DNA of 64,000 nt. Origin: Myxococcales bacterium UBA1238 (GTDB taxonomy: Bacteria; Myxococcota_A; Bradymonadia; UBA7976; UBA1532). Under the pieces are notes generated by a model that worked only from the letters and a program-made list of their open reading frames with translations, was not told the origin of the DNA and did no database searches. This document shows positions 26,670 through 34,588 of this stretch, piece after piece; within the stretch, counting starts at the first letter, position 1; each line of letters begins with the position of its first letter. Made by a program: the position numbers and the translations under genes. The DNA lies in contig DBWM01000071.1 of the NCBI GenBank assembly GCA_002309015.1, positions 32,533 through 96,532 on the forward strand, read 5' to 3'.

Positions 26670-27875
26670 TCAGGCCAGTTTCTTCATGGCAGCCCACAGC
26701 CGGTCTGCCGCTTCTTTCGCTTCTGCGCGGATCGCATCCATGTCGGCCGTGCAGAGTTTGCCATCGCGAACCACAATCCTGCCGCCCACGATGACGTCAT
26801 TCACTTTGCCCTCTTTTTCGACGATCACGTCCGCAGCGCCGCCTTCGACCAGGTCAAAAGGCATGCCGTAGAGCGCTTCGCAGAGTTTGTAACCGCCCGC
26901 AACGCGCGCTTTGATGACCGCTTCTGCGTCTTCGCCGGCTTCGGCGGAAAGCTTGCGGAGGCAGTCGATCTCGTTTTGCATCTTGGCGTCCCATCCGTCG
27001 CAGCCGAGCGCCACATGCTTCGATGCGACCAGGTTTTTGGCGTAGCCCACGCGGTTGCCCTGATTGGAGCGCGGGTTTTGCGCAAACCAAATCCCGAGGG
27101 CGTCGGCCGCCGCCACTTCTTCGGCCGTCAGATGCACGCCGTGAGCGATGATCGAGCCCTTGGGGAGAGCGCCAAAGGCGAGCAAACGCTCGAAAGGCCC
27201 CACGTAACCGCGGCTCCGGGCATCGGCGATGTCGGCGGCGTCTTCTGCCACGTGGACATGCATGATCGCGCCGAGTTCCTGGCACATTTCGCCCGCTTCG
27301 CGCACGATTTTATCGGAGCAGGTAAACGAAGCGTGCAGGCTGACGGCCCCGATTTGCAGCGGGTTCTTGTTGGCCTTGATGAAGCGGCGGCATTCCTCGA
27401 GCCCGCGGTGACCTTCGTCGTAGCCGTAGTTGCGCTCGGTTGCGCCGTAGCAGAGCAGCGCGCGGATGCCGATCTCGTCGCAGGCTTCGGAGAGAATGTC
27501 GAGAGAGCCTTCGATGAGGTTGGGCGATTCGTGGTGATCGAGGAAGGTGGTGGTGCCGTGAAACAGGGTTTCGGCGGCGTAAAGACGGGCGCAGGCGCGA
27601 AGGATTTGGGCGTCGATGCCGCGATCGAGGCGCCACCAGATGCGCTCAAGAATCTGTAAAAAGTTTTCGGGGGCTTTTTCGGGAGCGGGCATGCCGAGCG
27701 GGCAAAGACCGCTGTAAATATGGGTGTGGGCGCAGATTCGACCCGGCATCGCCTGGGCCTTGCTCGCATCGATGACGTCGTAGGCGCTGCAATCGGTGTT
27801 GGCAGGCAAGGCGACGAGTTTGCCGTCTTTACAGAGCCAGAGGGCGTTTGCGGTCTTGAGAACGGTCGATTTCAT
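26670..27875 (-). CDS. Amidohydrolase / aminohydrolase of the SsnA-MtaD-like superfamily
   Basis: A 401-residue metal-dependent hydrolase from ATG 27875 (GGAGAGC upstream). Metal ligands are visible: HxH in AHTHIYSG (residues 50 and 52), the His in HASFTCSD, HVHVAED, HGVHLTAEE and the Asp in GCDGWDA. A cytoplasmic deaminase or ring hydrolase acting on a nitrogen heterocycle or amidine is expected. Similar SsnA-type proteins occur in anaerobic purine or diamino-acid gene sets. It is the first gene of the operon with two PLP enzymes, so its product may feed an amino acid to them; this is inference. Upstream extension to 27974 is unlikely since it lacks a ribosome site. Confidence 0.82.
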   Translation of the reverse strand: MKSTVLKTANALWLCKDGKLVALPANTDCSAYDVIDASKAQAMPGRICAHTHIYSGLCPLGMPAPEKAPENFLQILERIWWRLDRGIDAQILRACARLYAAETLFHGTTTFLDHHESPNLIEGSLDILSEACDEIGIRALLCYGATERNYGYDEGHRGLEECRRFIKANKNPLQIGAVSLHASFTCSDKIVREAGEMCQELGAIMHVHVAEDAADIADARSRGYVGPFERLLAFGALPKGSIIAHGVHLTAEEVAAADALGIWFAQNPRSNQGNRVGYAKNLVASKHVALGCDGWDAKMQNEIDCLRKLSAEAGEDAEAVIKARVAGGYKLCEALYGMPFDLVEGGAADVIVEKEGKVNDVIVGGRIVVRDGKLCTADMDAIRAEAKEAADRLWAAMKKLA

Positions 27876-28286
27876 GGTGCTCTCCGTGGCCAAAATGGCC
27901 TTTGCGTGTATCAAAATCGCTTGCTGTCTACAAGATTTCGGTTTGTGGCGGATGCAGCCTGAGCGATTGGGCAAAGTGAGGGCGATAAGGGCGCGCGAAA
28001 GGAGCGGCCTTCGCCTTGGGAATGGGATTCTGGATGGGGCGCGTTTCCGTTCATTTGCGCTTTCCCAAATTCACGGGAGCATTTTTAACGCGACTGAAAA
28101 GGCATGGGGAAAAAAAACGCGCGCTGTTTGCTTTGGAATTTAATTTTGTCGTTTTGTATGTTTTGAACGCGCTCAAATCTTTAATGAACAAGCGGATTTG
28201 TGAGCTAAAGACCGGCCGCCTGCAAATTTTACTTGCCAAGCGAGCAGTATGCTTTAGACTGAGCGCGGTTGAGAACGAGGTGGGCT
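27876..28286. other. Divergent intergenic region
   Basis: A 411-base gap between divergent genes. The centre (about 28100-28200) is AT-rich. A possible promoter for pncC is listed separately. No SOS box could be assigned with confidence, although recA lies downstream. No RNA gene was seen. Confidence 0.5.
28233..28260 (+). promoter_or_regulatory. Possible sigma-70 promoter of the pncC-recA operon
   Basis: TTGCCA (28233-28238) and TAGACT (28255-28260) are separated by 16 bases, 26 bases before the chosen TTG start. The matches are 5/6 and 4/6. This is weak support only. Confidence 0.3.
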
Positions 28287-28847
28287 TTGAACGAATCCGA
28301 ATACAACATTGAAAAGGACCTTTACGAAAAAGCCGAGACAGTGCTCTCGCTTTGCCGTGAGCGCGGTCTGACCCTGGGGACGGCCGAAAGCTGCACGGGC
28401 GGATTGCTGGGCGGCTGTTTAACGGCGGTTCCCGGTGCGTCCGACGTGTTTCGCGGCAGCATTGTGGCGTACAGCAACGAGGTCAAACGCAAGTTGCTGG
28501 GCGTAAGTGCCAAAACGCTGGCTGAATTTGGAGCGGTCAGCACCTTTTGCGCAACCGAAATGGCCCTGGGAGCCAGCAAAGCGCTCGATGTCGACGTGGC
28601 CGTCAGCGTGACGGGGATCGCAGGACCCGGAGGCGGTTCGATCGAAAAACCGGTGGGCACGGTCTGCTTTGCCTTTGGGGGCCCCGGACTCCGGGTGATC
28701 GCTCAGGAAAAGGCGCATGAATCCAGATTCCCGTCCGACGACCGCAGGCTGATTCGCCTGAATTCCTGCATGTTTGCGCTCGACACGCTCGCAAAGACGC
28801 TTTTATTGGAACCCAGCAGCACATGGACCCCAAGATCAGATGTCTGA
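28287..28847 (+). CDS. pncC: Nicotinamide-nucleotide amidohydrolase (CinA C-terminal domain)
   Basis: A 186-residue stand-alone CinA C-terminal domain. The TTG at 28287 is favoured because GAGGTGGG precedes it; an in-frame ATG at 28269 lacks a site. Motifs are AESCTGG near residue 33 with the catalytic Ser, YSNEVKRKLLGV and SVTGIAGPGGG followed by KPVGTV. It deamidates NMN to nicotinate mononucleotide in pyridine nucleotide salvage. It is linked by an 8-base overlap (ATGTCTGA) to the 2H-phosphoesterase gene and then recA, an order seen in several related bacteria. Confidence 0.9.
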   Translation: MNESEYNIEKDLYEKAETVLSLCRERGLTLGTAESCTGGLLGGCLTAVPGASDVFRGSIVAYSNEVKRKLLGVSAKTLAEFGAVSTFCATEMALGASKALDVDVAVSVTGIAGPGGGSIEKPVGTVCFAFGGPGLRVIAQEKAHESRFPSDDRRLIRLNSCMFALDTLAKTLLLEPSSTWTPRSDV

Positions 28848-29853
28848 GTTCGATTTGGATTCCCGCAAATATTTAGCGCTCGATTTTGATATGCCCGCCA
28901 GGCGCGATCTCGAAGCGCTGCAGCGTTATCTCGGTGGCTTAGCGCGTGAGCGCGGGGTGAAGATCACTCTCGTGCCGTCGCTGTTTTTGCAGGTGATTGT
29001 CGAGGATTTGGGGAAGCTGCAGGACGAGGTGACCGAGGTGGTCTCGATGGTGGCGCAGCGGGCGCTCCTGCATCAGAGCGCCTTTACCCTCAAGCTTTCG
29101 GGGCTGAGGCGCATCGAGACGCCGATGGGCGCATTTTTGGTGGTGGGCGTATTGGATAATGCCAGGCGTCTGACGCTGCTCCGGGCCGATCTGCACCGCG
29201 CGCTGCTCGATTACGGGTTTACGCTCGACGAGCGCCCTTACTGGCCTCACGTGGTGATCGCGCAAATCGGCGATGATTTTCCGGATGTGAGCGATTTGTC
29301 CTATAGTTTTAACAACTTGCGAATTTTGAGTCTGGCGCTCTATCAGCCGCGTCCCGTGATGCCCGTGCCCGAGCGGCCTTTGGGCGATTTGCCGGGGCCT
29401 AAGTTTCGTCCGCGCTGGCGCATGGAACTGCAGCGTTTCAGCGATCTGGCTTCCGCTTCTGAAGAAAACGCGATCGACGAAGCCGAAACCCGGGCCATCG
29501 AGGAAGCGCTCGATTTGCGGCTGGCTTCTGTTCCGCGCACGGCGCTTTTGCCGCCCACATCGCGAAGGGTGGCGCGGCGCGTGGCCGAGCTTGAAGCGCG
29601 CATCCTGGAGCGCGAAGAGGACGAAGCGCTCGATGACAGCGTGGACGATGACGAAGATGAGTTGGAAAACGACGGATTTGAAGCCCTCGACGAGACGCCT
29701 GAAGTGAGTGCGCCGCCCGAAAAAAGCGAGCGATCGCCCTCAAGGCGAAGGCGTCGCGGCGGTCGTCGCGAATCCAGAGGTGAAAACGAAGTTTCTGTAC
29801 AGAATGAGGGCGGCGCGTCCGCTCCGTCTCAAAATCGATCACAGCGGGTTTAA
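28840..29853 (+). CDS. 2H phosphoesterase / ThpR-like protein with lost first HxT motif and basic tail
   Basis: A 337-residue protein. Residues 1-185 fit the RNA 2',3'-cyclic phosphodiesterase (ThpR/LigT) fold: RKYLALDFDMPARRDLEALQ at the start and PYWPHVVIAQIG for the second motif (His 137). Where the first HxTx motif should be, the sequence reads F49-L-Q-V, so one catalytic His is missing and the second motif lacks its Thr. The C-terminal 150 residues are low-complexity: an acidic stretch (DDSVDDDEDELE) then RRRRRGGRR. This suggests a non-catalytic RNA-binding or scaffolding role. It overlaps pncC and ends 26 bases before recA. Confidence 0.75.
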   Translation: MSEFDLDSRKYLALDFDMPARRDLEALQRYLGGLARERGVKITLVPSLFLQVIVEDLGKLQDEVTEVVSMVAQRALLHQSAFTLKLSGLRRIETPMGAFLVVGVLDNARRLTLLRADLHRALLDYGFTLDERPYWPHVVIAQIGDDFPDVSDLSYSFNNLRILSLALYQPRPVMPVPERPLGDLPGPKFRPRWRMELQRFSDLASASEENAIDEAETRAIEEALDLRLASVPRTALLPPTSRRVARRVAELEARILEREEDEALDDSVDDDEDELENDGFEALDETPEVSAPPEKSERSPSRRRRRGGRRESRGENEVSVQNEGGASAPSQNRSQRV

Positions 29854-29879
29854 CCCCCTTCCAGCAGAGGAGATGAACC

Positions 29880-30932
29880 TTGAGTCCCAAAGCCTCAGAT
29901 GAGGATTTGAAACAAAACCGCGAGCGCGCCATCAGCCTGGCCGTCAGCGGCATCGAAAAGCAGTTCGGCAAGGGCGCGATCATGCGCCTCGGATCCGGCG
30001 AAACCTTAACCGAGAACGTGCCGGTCATCCCTTCAGGCAGCCTGAGCCTCGACATCGCGCTCGGCATCGGCGGATTCCCCCGCGGCCGCATCATCGAGAT
30101 TTACGGTCCCGAATCGAGCGGCAAGACGACGCTCACCTTGCACGCCATCGCGCAGGCCCAGCGTCTGGGCGGGGTCGCCGCCTTCATCGACGCGGAACAC
30201 GCCCTCGACGTGAACTACGCGCGCAAGCTCGGGGTCGATACCGACAACTTATTGATCTCTCAGCCCGATACCGGCGAGCAGGCTCTCGAGATTGCCGACA
30301 GCCTCGTCTGCTGCGGCGCCATCGATGTCATCGTGGTCGACTCCGTGGCCGCCTTGGTGCCCAAAGCCGAACTCGAAGGCGATATGGGCGACGCTCACGT
30401 GGGATTGCAGGCCCGCTTAATGAGCCAGGCTCTTCGCAAGCTCACCGGCAACATCAACCGCAGCCGCACCGCTGTCTTCTTCATCAACCAAATCCGCATG
30501 AAGATCGGCGTCATGTTCGGCAACCCCGAAACCACTACCGGCGGCAACGCGCTCAAATTCTACGCCTCTCAGCGCATCGACATCCGCCGTACCGCCGCCA
30601 TCAAGGTGGGCGACGACGTGGTGGGCAACCGCACGCGCTGCAAAGTGGTCAAGAACAAGCTCGCACCGCCGTTCCGTGAGGCCGAGTTCGACATCATGTT
30701 TGGCGAAGGCATTTCGCGCGCGGGCGACGTGCTCGATTTGGCTGCAGATGCCGACATCGTCGATAAATCCGGCGCCTGGTACAGCTACAACGGCGATCGC
30801 ATCGGTCAGGGCCGCGAGAACGCCAAGAAATACCTGCAGGAGCACCCTGAGATTCTGGAAGAGATCGAGAACCGCCTGCTCGAAAAGCATGAGATTCACC
30901 GCCAGGTGATCAATGCGGGCGCCGACGCCTGA
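29880..30932 (+). CDS. recA: Recombinase A
   Basis: A 350-residue RecA of normal length. It has the Walker A GPESSGKT, the Walker B VIVVDSVAALVPKAE, DAHVGLQARLMSQALRKLTG (loop L1 region), FINQIRMKIGVMFGNPETTTGGNALKFYASQRIDIRR (L2 region) and YSYNGDRIGQGRENA at the C-terminus. It catalyses strand exchange and triggers LexA self-cleavage. The start is TTG at 29880, with GAGGAG 8 or so bases upstream; an ATG at 29872 gives only a nine-codon frame. No operator was recognised, and transcription may begin upstream of pncC. Confidence 0.97.
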   Translation: MSPKASDEDLKQNRERAISLAVSGIEKQFGKGAIMRLGSGETLTENVPVIPSGSLSLDIALGIGGFPRGRIIEIYGPESSGKTTLTLHAIAQAQRLGGVAAFIDAEHALDVNYARKLGVDTDNLLISQPDTGEQALEIADSLVCCGAIDVIVVDSVAALVPKAELEGDMGDAHVGLQARLMSQALRKLTGNINRSRTAVFFINQIRMKIGVMFGNPETTTGGNALKFYASQRIDIRRTAAIKVGDDVVGNRTRCKVVKNKLAPPFREAEFDIMFGEGISRAGDVLDLAADADIVDKSGAWYSYNGDRIGQGRENAKKYLQEHPEILEEIENRLLEKHEIHRQVINAGADA

Positions 30933-30951
30933 GGCCTGAAGGGAAGACGCG

Positions 30952-31707
30952 ATGAAGAAAGCGTTATGGATGTTGTTGTCTCTCGGGACCCTCGCGGGTT
31001 GCCAATGCCCCGAGAAGACCTGCCCCGAATGCCCCAAGGCGGAGCCTCAGGCGGTAAAGGAAGTCTCTTCGGCGATCACCTATGATTTGCAGGCTGCCAA
31101 TACCGACAGCCTCACGTTCACTGAAGGTCAGGACATCGTGTTGCCGCCGCCCCACAAGAGCGGTGGTGAGCCGATCAACACGCTGCTGAGCAAGCGCAAA
31201 ACCGATCGCAACATGGGCGAAAAATCGCTGACCATCGAGATGCTGAGCGATCTTTTGTGGATGGCGACGGGGCAAAACCGCGAGGACGGCCGATGGACCA
31301 TCGCGACCGCCATCAACGCGCGCAACATGCTCACTTACGTGGCGCTCAAAAACGGGCTCTTCCTTTACGATCCCGCTGCGCACGCCTTGAAACCCATTAA
31401 GAACGCTGACTTGCGAAAAGATACCGGTAAGCAGCCTTTTGTGGGCGTGGGCGGCGTCGAGCTCTGCTTTGTGGCCGACGACAACAAATGGCCCAGGCCC
31501 GTCGAAGCCGGTCAGCACCGCGACTACATGAACGCCATGCATGCGGGCGCCGCTTCCCAGGATGTCTACCTCTTCGCTGCGGCCAACGGGCTTTCAACGG
31601 TCATCCGCGCGGCGGTCGATCGCGAAGATTTGGCTCAGAAGATGGGCCTTGTCGAAGGTCAGACCGTGATGGCCTGCCAGTCGGTCGCATTCCCCGCCCA
31701 GCCTTAA
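30952..31707 (+). CDS. Lipid-anchored nitroreductase-fold (SagB/ThcOx-like) protein
   Basis: A 251-residue lipoprotein: signal MKKALWMLLSLGTLAGC with the lipid Cys at 17, followed by a Cys-rich segment (CPEKTCPECP). The mature part has LLSKRKTDRNM and LTIEMLSDLLWMATGQNRE, then INARNMLTYVALKNGLFLYD and AAANGLSTVIRAAVD, matching the SagB-type nitroreductase fold that binds FMN. Exported, lipid-anchored versions are uncommon because FMN would have to be added outside or during export. It starts 19 bases after recA and may be in the same transcript, without an obvious functional tie. Confidence 0.72.
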   Translation: MKKALWMLLSLGTLAGCQCPEKTCPECPKAEPQAVKEVSSAITYDLQAANTDSLTFTEGQDIVLPPPHKSGGEPINTLLSKRKTDRNMGEKSLTIEMLSDLLWMATGQNREDGRWTIATAINARNMLTYVALKNGLFLYDPAAHALKPIKNADLRKDTGKQPFVGVGGVELCFVADDNKWPRPVEAGQHRDYMNAMHAGAASQDVYLFAAANGLSTVIRAAVDREDLAQKMGLVEGQTVMACQSVAFPAQP

Positions 31708-32412
31708 GCTTCCCCGCTCCTTCCTTCACTGCTGCCTACCTCAACGCGAACGCATCGCGCCTTTGATCTCATTTGCAAGTTTCGTTTCCTCAAAATCATT
31801 CATTTTGTGGCGCTCGTGCAACCGCGCGAATGCATTAAGGATCGGGGGAGGACTGTGGAAAAGGAGGTGGAAAACGCACCGGTTTATCCACAGAGTTATC
31901 CACAGGTAGGCGGGAGCGCGAAAAAAAAGGCGGGCTTCTATTGGGTTTTGGCCCCGATGTAAAGCATTTTTTTTTGTGCAAAACGCTCGTGTTTTCAGCG
32001 GGTTAGAAAAAGGCTTCCATAAAAGCGGCGCAATTCTGCGCGCTTGCAAACTTGTCACCAGGGGCTGTGGAAAACTGTGAAGAAGCTGTGGATAAACTGT
32101 GATCAGATTGTGCATAGCCTGGGGAAGAACCCCGGTTTGGGCGCCTTTGTTGTTAAAATCCTTTAGTTTATTGGCGAGACGGTTATGTGGCTTTTGGCGA
32201 GATTTTGGACTGCATTTTTTTTGTAGCCCATTTCTACAGTGAGCTCTGTGAGGCGAACGTTGCGTTTGAGATATGGCGAGCGCCTGGGAGTGGGATGGTG
32301 GTTGAGGGGGTTTCAAAAAATCGGGCAAATGCGTAGGGTGCTTTCGCGGGTCTTCGCATTCGGCGGGGCGCGATGGGTTCGTCAAACGAGCTGCCGCCTT
32401 TGAGGCGCAAAA
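31708..32412. other. Gene-free 705-bp region with clustered DnaA boxes and A/T tracts (possible origin-like region)
   Basis: No convincing coding frame is seen. Two perfect TTATCCACA boxes lie in tandem at 31884-31892 and 31896-31904, and a third perfect box lies in reverse at 32087-32095. Near-matches (TGTGGAAAA) are at 31854-31862 and 32066-32074, and TGTGCATAG is at 32109-32117. A/T runs lie at 31967-31975 and 32215-32222. Arrangement and density fit a DnaA-binding locus such as an origin or a titration site; dnaA, dnaN, gyrB, rpmH and parAB are absent from the window, and base skew judged by eye shows no clear switch here. Confidence 0.5.
31884..31904 (+). promoter_or_regulatory. Two perfect tandem DnaA boxes
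   Basis: TTATCCACA occurs at 31884-31892 and again at 31896-31904, 12 bases apart, in the same orientation. A third perfect copy on the other strand is at 32087-32095. Confidence 0.75.
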
Positions 32413-33504
32413 GTGAGTGCAATGCGCAATATCATCTATGGGGCGCTGGCAACAGCGGTGGGCTTTTTGGGGCAGATCGATCGGGGCTTGGCGGAGGAGC
32501 CTGTGCAGCAGCCGGGGGCGGGACGAATGCAGGCCAAATCGCCCGGAGTAGAGCGCGAGCTGGCGTATCGCAAATGGGCGGCCAAGGTCAAAAAGGCGCG
32601 TCTGGCGAATAATAGCGAGGCGTTGGAGGCGCTTCAGGCCCTGGCGAATGAGCAGCATGTGCGATCGATGACGCTGGTGGGGCTGATGAAGGTTTACGGC
32701 TGGGGGACGCCGATGGACGAGCTCGATGGGGCCGAGTTGCTGAAGCAGGCGGCCCAGCAGGGCGATGCGCTGGCGCAGTTTGAGTTTGGCAGTTGCATGG
32801 TTGACGGTCGCGGGCGGGTGCAGGATCCAAAGGCGGGGACTCAATGGATCTTAAAGGGGTTGCCCCAATTGCGCGAGCGGGCCGAGGCGGGCGATGCGCT
32901 GGCGCAAAATGCGTTGGGAAAGAGCGCGCTTTTGGGCATCGGGCAGGAGCCCAATATGGAAGCGGCAATGAACTGGTTTGAGCAGGCCGCCAAGCAAAAT
33001 GTGGTCGAAGCGCAGGATGTGCTGGGGATGCAGCTTTATTTGGGAGTGGCGGTGAATCGAGAGCGTTCTGAAGCGATCCCCTGGCTCAAGAAGGCAGCGG
33101 CGCTTGGGGCCAAAAACTCGGCCTATTTAATGGGGTACGCTTACGAACACGGTGACTGCATCGAAAAGGATCTGGGGCAGGCGCTCCACTGGTACAGCAA
33201 GGCGGCGGAATGGGGTGAACCCTGGGCGCAATGGGCTCTCGGTCGTTTTTATGCGCAGGGATTGGGCGTCAAGCAGGATGATACGCGCGCGTTGTTTTGG
33301 CTCACTAAATCGGCCGAGGCAGACTGCCCCGATGCTCAGAGGATGCTGGCCGATATGTATTTGAACGGAGAGGGCGTACCAAAGGACGAGGCCAAGGCTT
33401 CTTATTGGATGCAGCGCAATCTGGAGCAGACTAAGCACCCCATCCCCAACATCACGCCGCAAATCAAAACCCAGGCCCCGCAGGAAAAAGGCCTTACTCG
33501 ATGA
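32413..33504 (+). CDS. Exported Sel1-like repeat protein
   Basis: A 363-residue protein. The start is GTG at 32413 (GAGG upstream); an ATG nine bases later is possible. The first 30 residues look like a signal peptide ending GLAEE. From about residue 80 to 345 there are seven or so Sel1-type repeats of about 36 residues with the pattern AxxxLGxxYxxGxGVxxDxxxAxxWxxKAAxxG, for example ALHWYSKAAEWGEPWAQWALGRFYAQGLGV. Such solenoids act as adaptors for protein complexes in the periplasm. The 3' end overlaps the convergent nitroreductase gene by 11 bases. Confidence 0.88.
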   Translation: MSAMRNIIYGALATAVGFLGQIDRGLAEEPVQQPGAGRMQAKSPGVERELAYRKWAAKVKKARLANNSEALEALQALANEQHVRSMTLVGLMKVYGWGTPMDELDGAELLKQAAQQGDALAQFEFGSCMVDGRGRVQDPKAGTQWILKGLPQLRERAEAGDALAQNALGKSALLGIGQEPNMEAAMNWFEQAAKQNVVEAQDVLGMQLYLGVAVNRERSEAIPWLKKAAALGAKNSAYLMGYAYEHGDCIEKDLGQALHWYSKAAEWGEPWAQWALGRFYAQGLGVKQDDTRALFWLTKSAEADCPDAQRMLADMYLNGEGVPKDEAKASYWMQRNLEQTKHPIPNITPQIKTQAPQEKGLTR

Positions 33505-33991
33505 CGCTGTATTTGTCGGCGTCGAGCTTGCTGTGACCTTCTTTTTGTTCGTCGGGGTGGCCTACGGGAATGAGGGCGAAGGGCAGCAGGTGATCGGGCA
33601 GGCTGAGGATGCGAGTGATCGCTTCCACGCGCTCCTGATGGGCGTAAACGCCGCACCAGACCGCACCAAGGCCTAAGGTTGTGGCTTCAAGCAAAATGTT
33701 CTGGGCGGCCGCCGAGAGATCCTCCATGAACCAGTCTTTTGAGGCTTCGACGCGCTTGTCGTAGCAGACGCAGATGGCGATGGGCGCCTGTTTGCACATC
33801 TGGGTGTAAGGGTGAACGGTGGGGATTTGGTCGAGCAGCGCGCGGTTCTTGATGACCACAAAATGCCAGGGGGCGCGACCAAAAGCCGATGGGGCGGCCA
33901 TGCCAGCCTTGAGCAGCATCTCAATGTCGCTCTGACTTACGGGCTCTGCGGTATATTTACGGATCGAACGTCTGGTAAAGATGGCGTTCAT
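33494..33991 (-). CDS. Nitroreductase family protein
   Basis: A 165-residue FMN-dependent oxidoreductase. The N-terminal FTRRSIRKY motif, the APSAFGRAPWHFVVI segment, DLSAAAQNILLEATTLGLGAVWCGVY and FALIPVGHPDE are characteristic of the small nitroreductase family. It is cytoplasmic; it reduces quinones or nitro compounds with NAD(P)H. The ATG at 33991 is chosen over one 6 bases upstream because GGAGG lies 7 bases before it and only 1 base before the other. It is convergent with the Sel1 gene. Confidence 0.92.
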   Translation of the reverse strand: MNAIFTRRSIRKYTAEPVSQSDIEMLLKAGMAAPSAFGRAPWHFVVIKNRALLDQIPTVHPYTQMCKQAPIAICVCYDKRVEASKDWFMEDLSAAAQNILLEATTLGLGAVWCGVYAHQERVEAITRILSLPDHLLPFALIPVGHPDEQKEGHSKLDADKYSVIE

Positions 33992-34588
33992 TTTCATGCC
34001 TCCAGCAAATGCGATCGCCTATGAAATGAAGGCGAACGGTTGTTCAAAAAATGATTGGGGCTCGGATGGATGAACCAAACTCCGATGGACAAAAGCGATG
34101 CTGCAATCAGGCAGCTTCAGCAATGCAATCCCAAATGAATGGGATGCTACAAGTAAACAAGAAGGTCGTTCACAAATCGGGGATCGAGCATCCAGCATCA
34201 TCGAGATGGCGATTTCATTTGGGGATCTGGATTCACAACTTCGACTAAACGATCTCCAATTTGGGATCGGGCATCTTTGATGCTGGATATATGATCCCCA
34301 AATCGGGATCGAACTTGAGTGACCTAAAAAGGCCGATCCCGATTTGGGGATCAGGGATCCTGAGCCTAAAAAGACCGATCCCTGCTTTGAGATCGATGAT
34401 CCTGCAATCTGGTGAGTTGAACGCAAACTGTGAAGGAATCGCGATGAATGCAGCAAAGGCGATCTCGATTTGAGTGAAAGGGAAGCTGCATTTTGGTGAT
34501 ACGCCCGTAAAAGCGGTAAGCGCTGAGCGATCTTCAGGCAAAGTCGAATGCAGCTTTTGAGTATCATGCAGACAGGCGGAATGGATGA
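33992..34588. repeat. GATC-rich degenerate repeat patch without a gene
   Basis: About 600 bases with lower GC and no credible gene; frames on both strands are low-complexity products of the repeats. An 18-base sequence GATCCCCAAATCGGGATC (34293-34310) reappears exactly inverted at 34335-34352. Direct copies of CCTAAAAAG-CCGATCCC lie at about 34323-34340 and 34365-34382, a 42-base spacing. Further half-copies (AAATCGGGGATC, AATTTGGGATC) lie at 34175 and 34258. A hairpin between the inverted copies is possible in RNA or single-stranded DNA. Confidence 0.6.

Noticed and set aside
32087..32117. Claiming this as the main chromosomal origin
   Set aside because: Skew by eye does not switch here and no standard origin neighbours are in the window; it is left as a candidate only.
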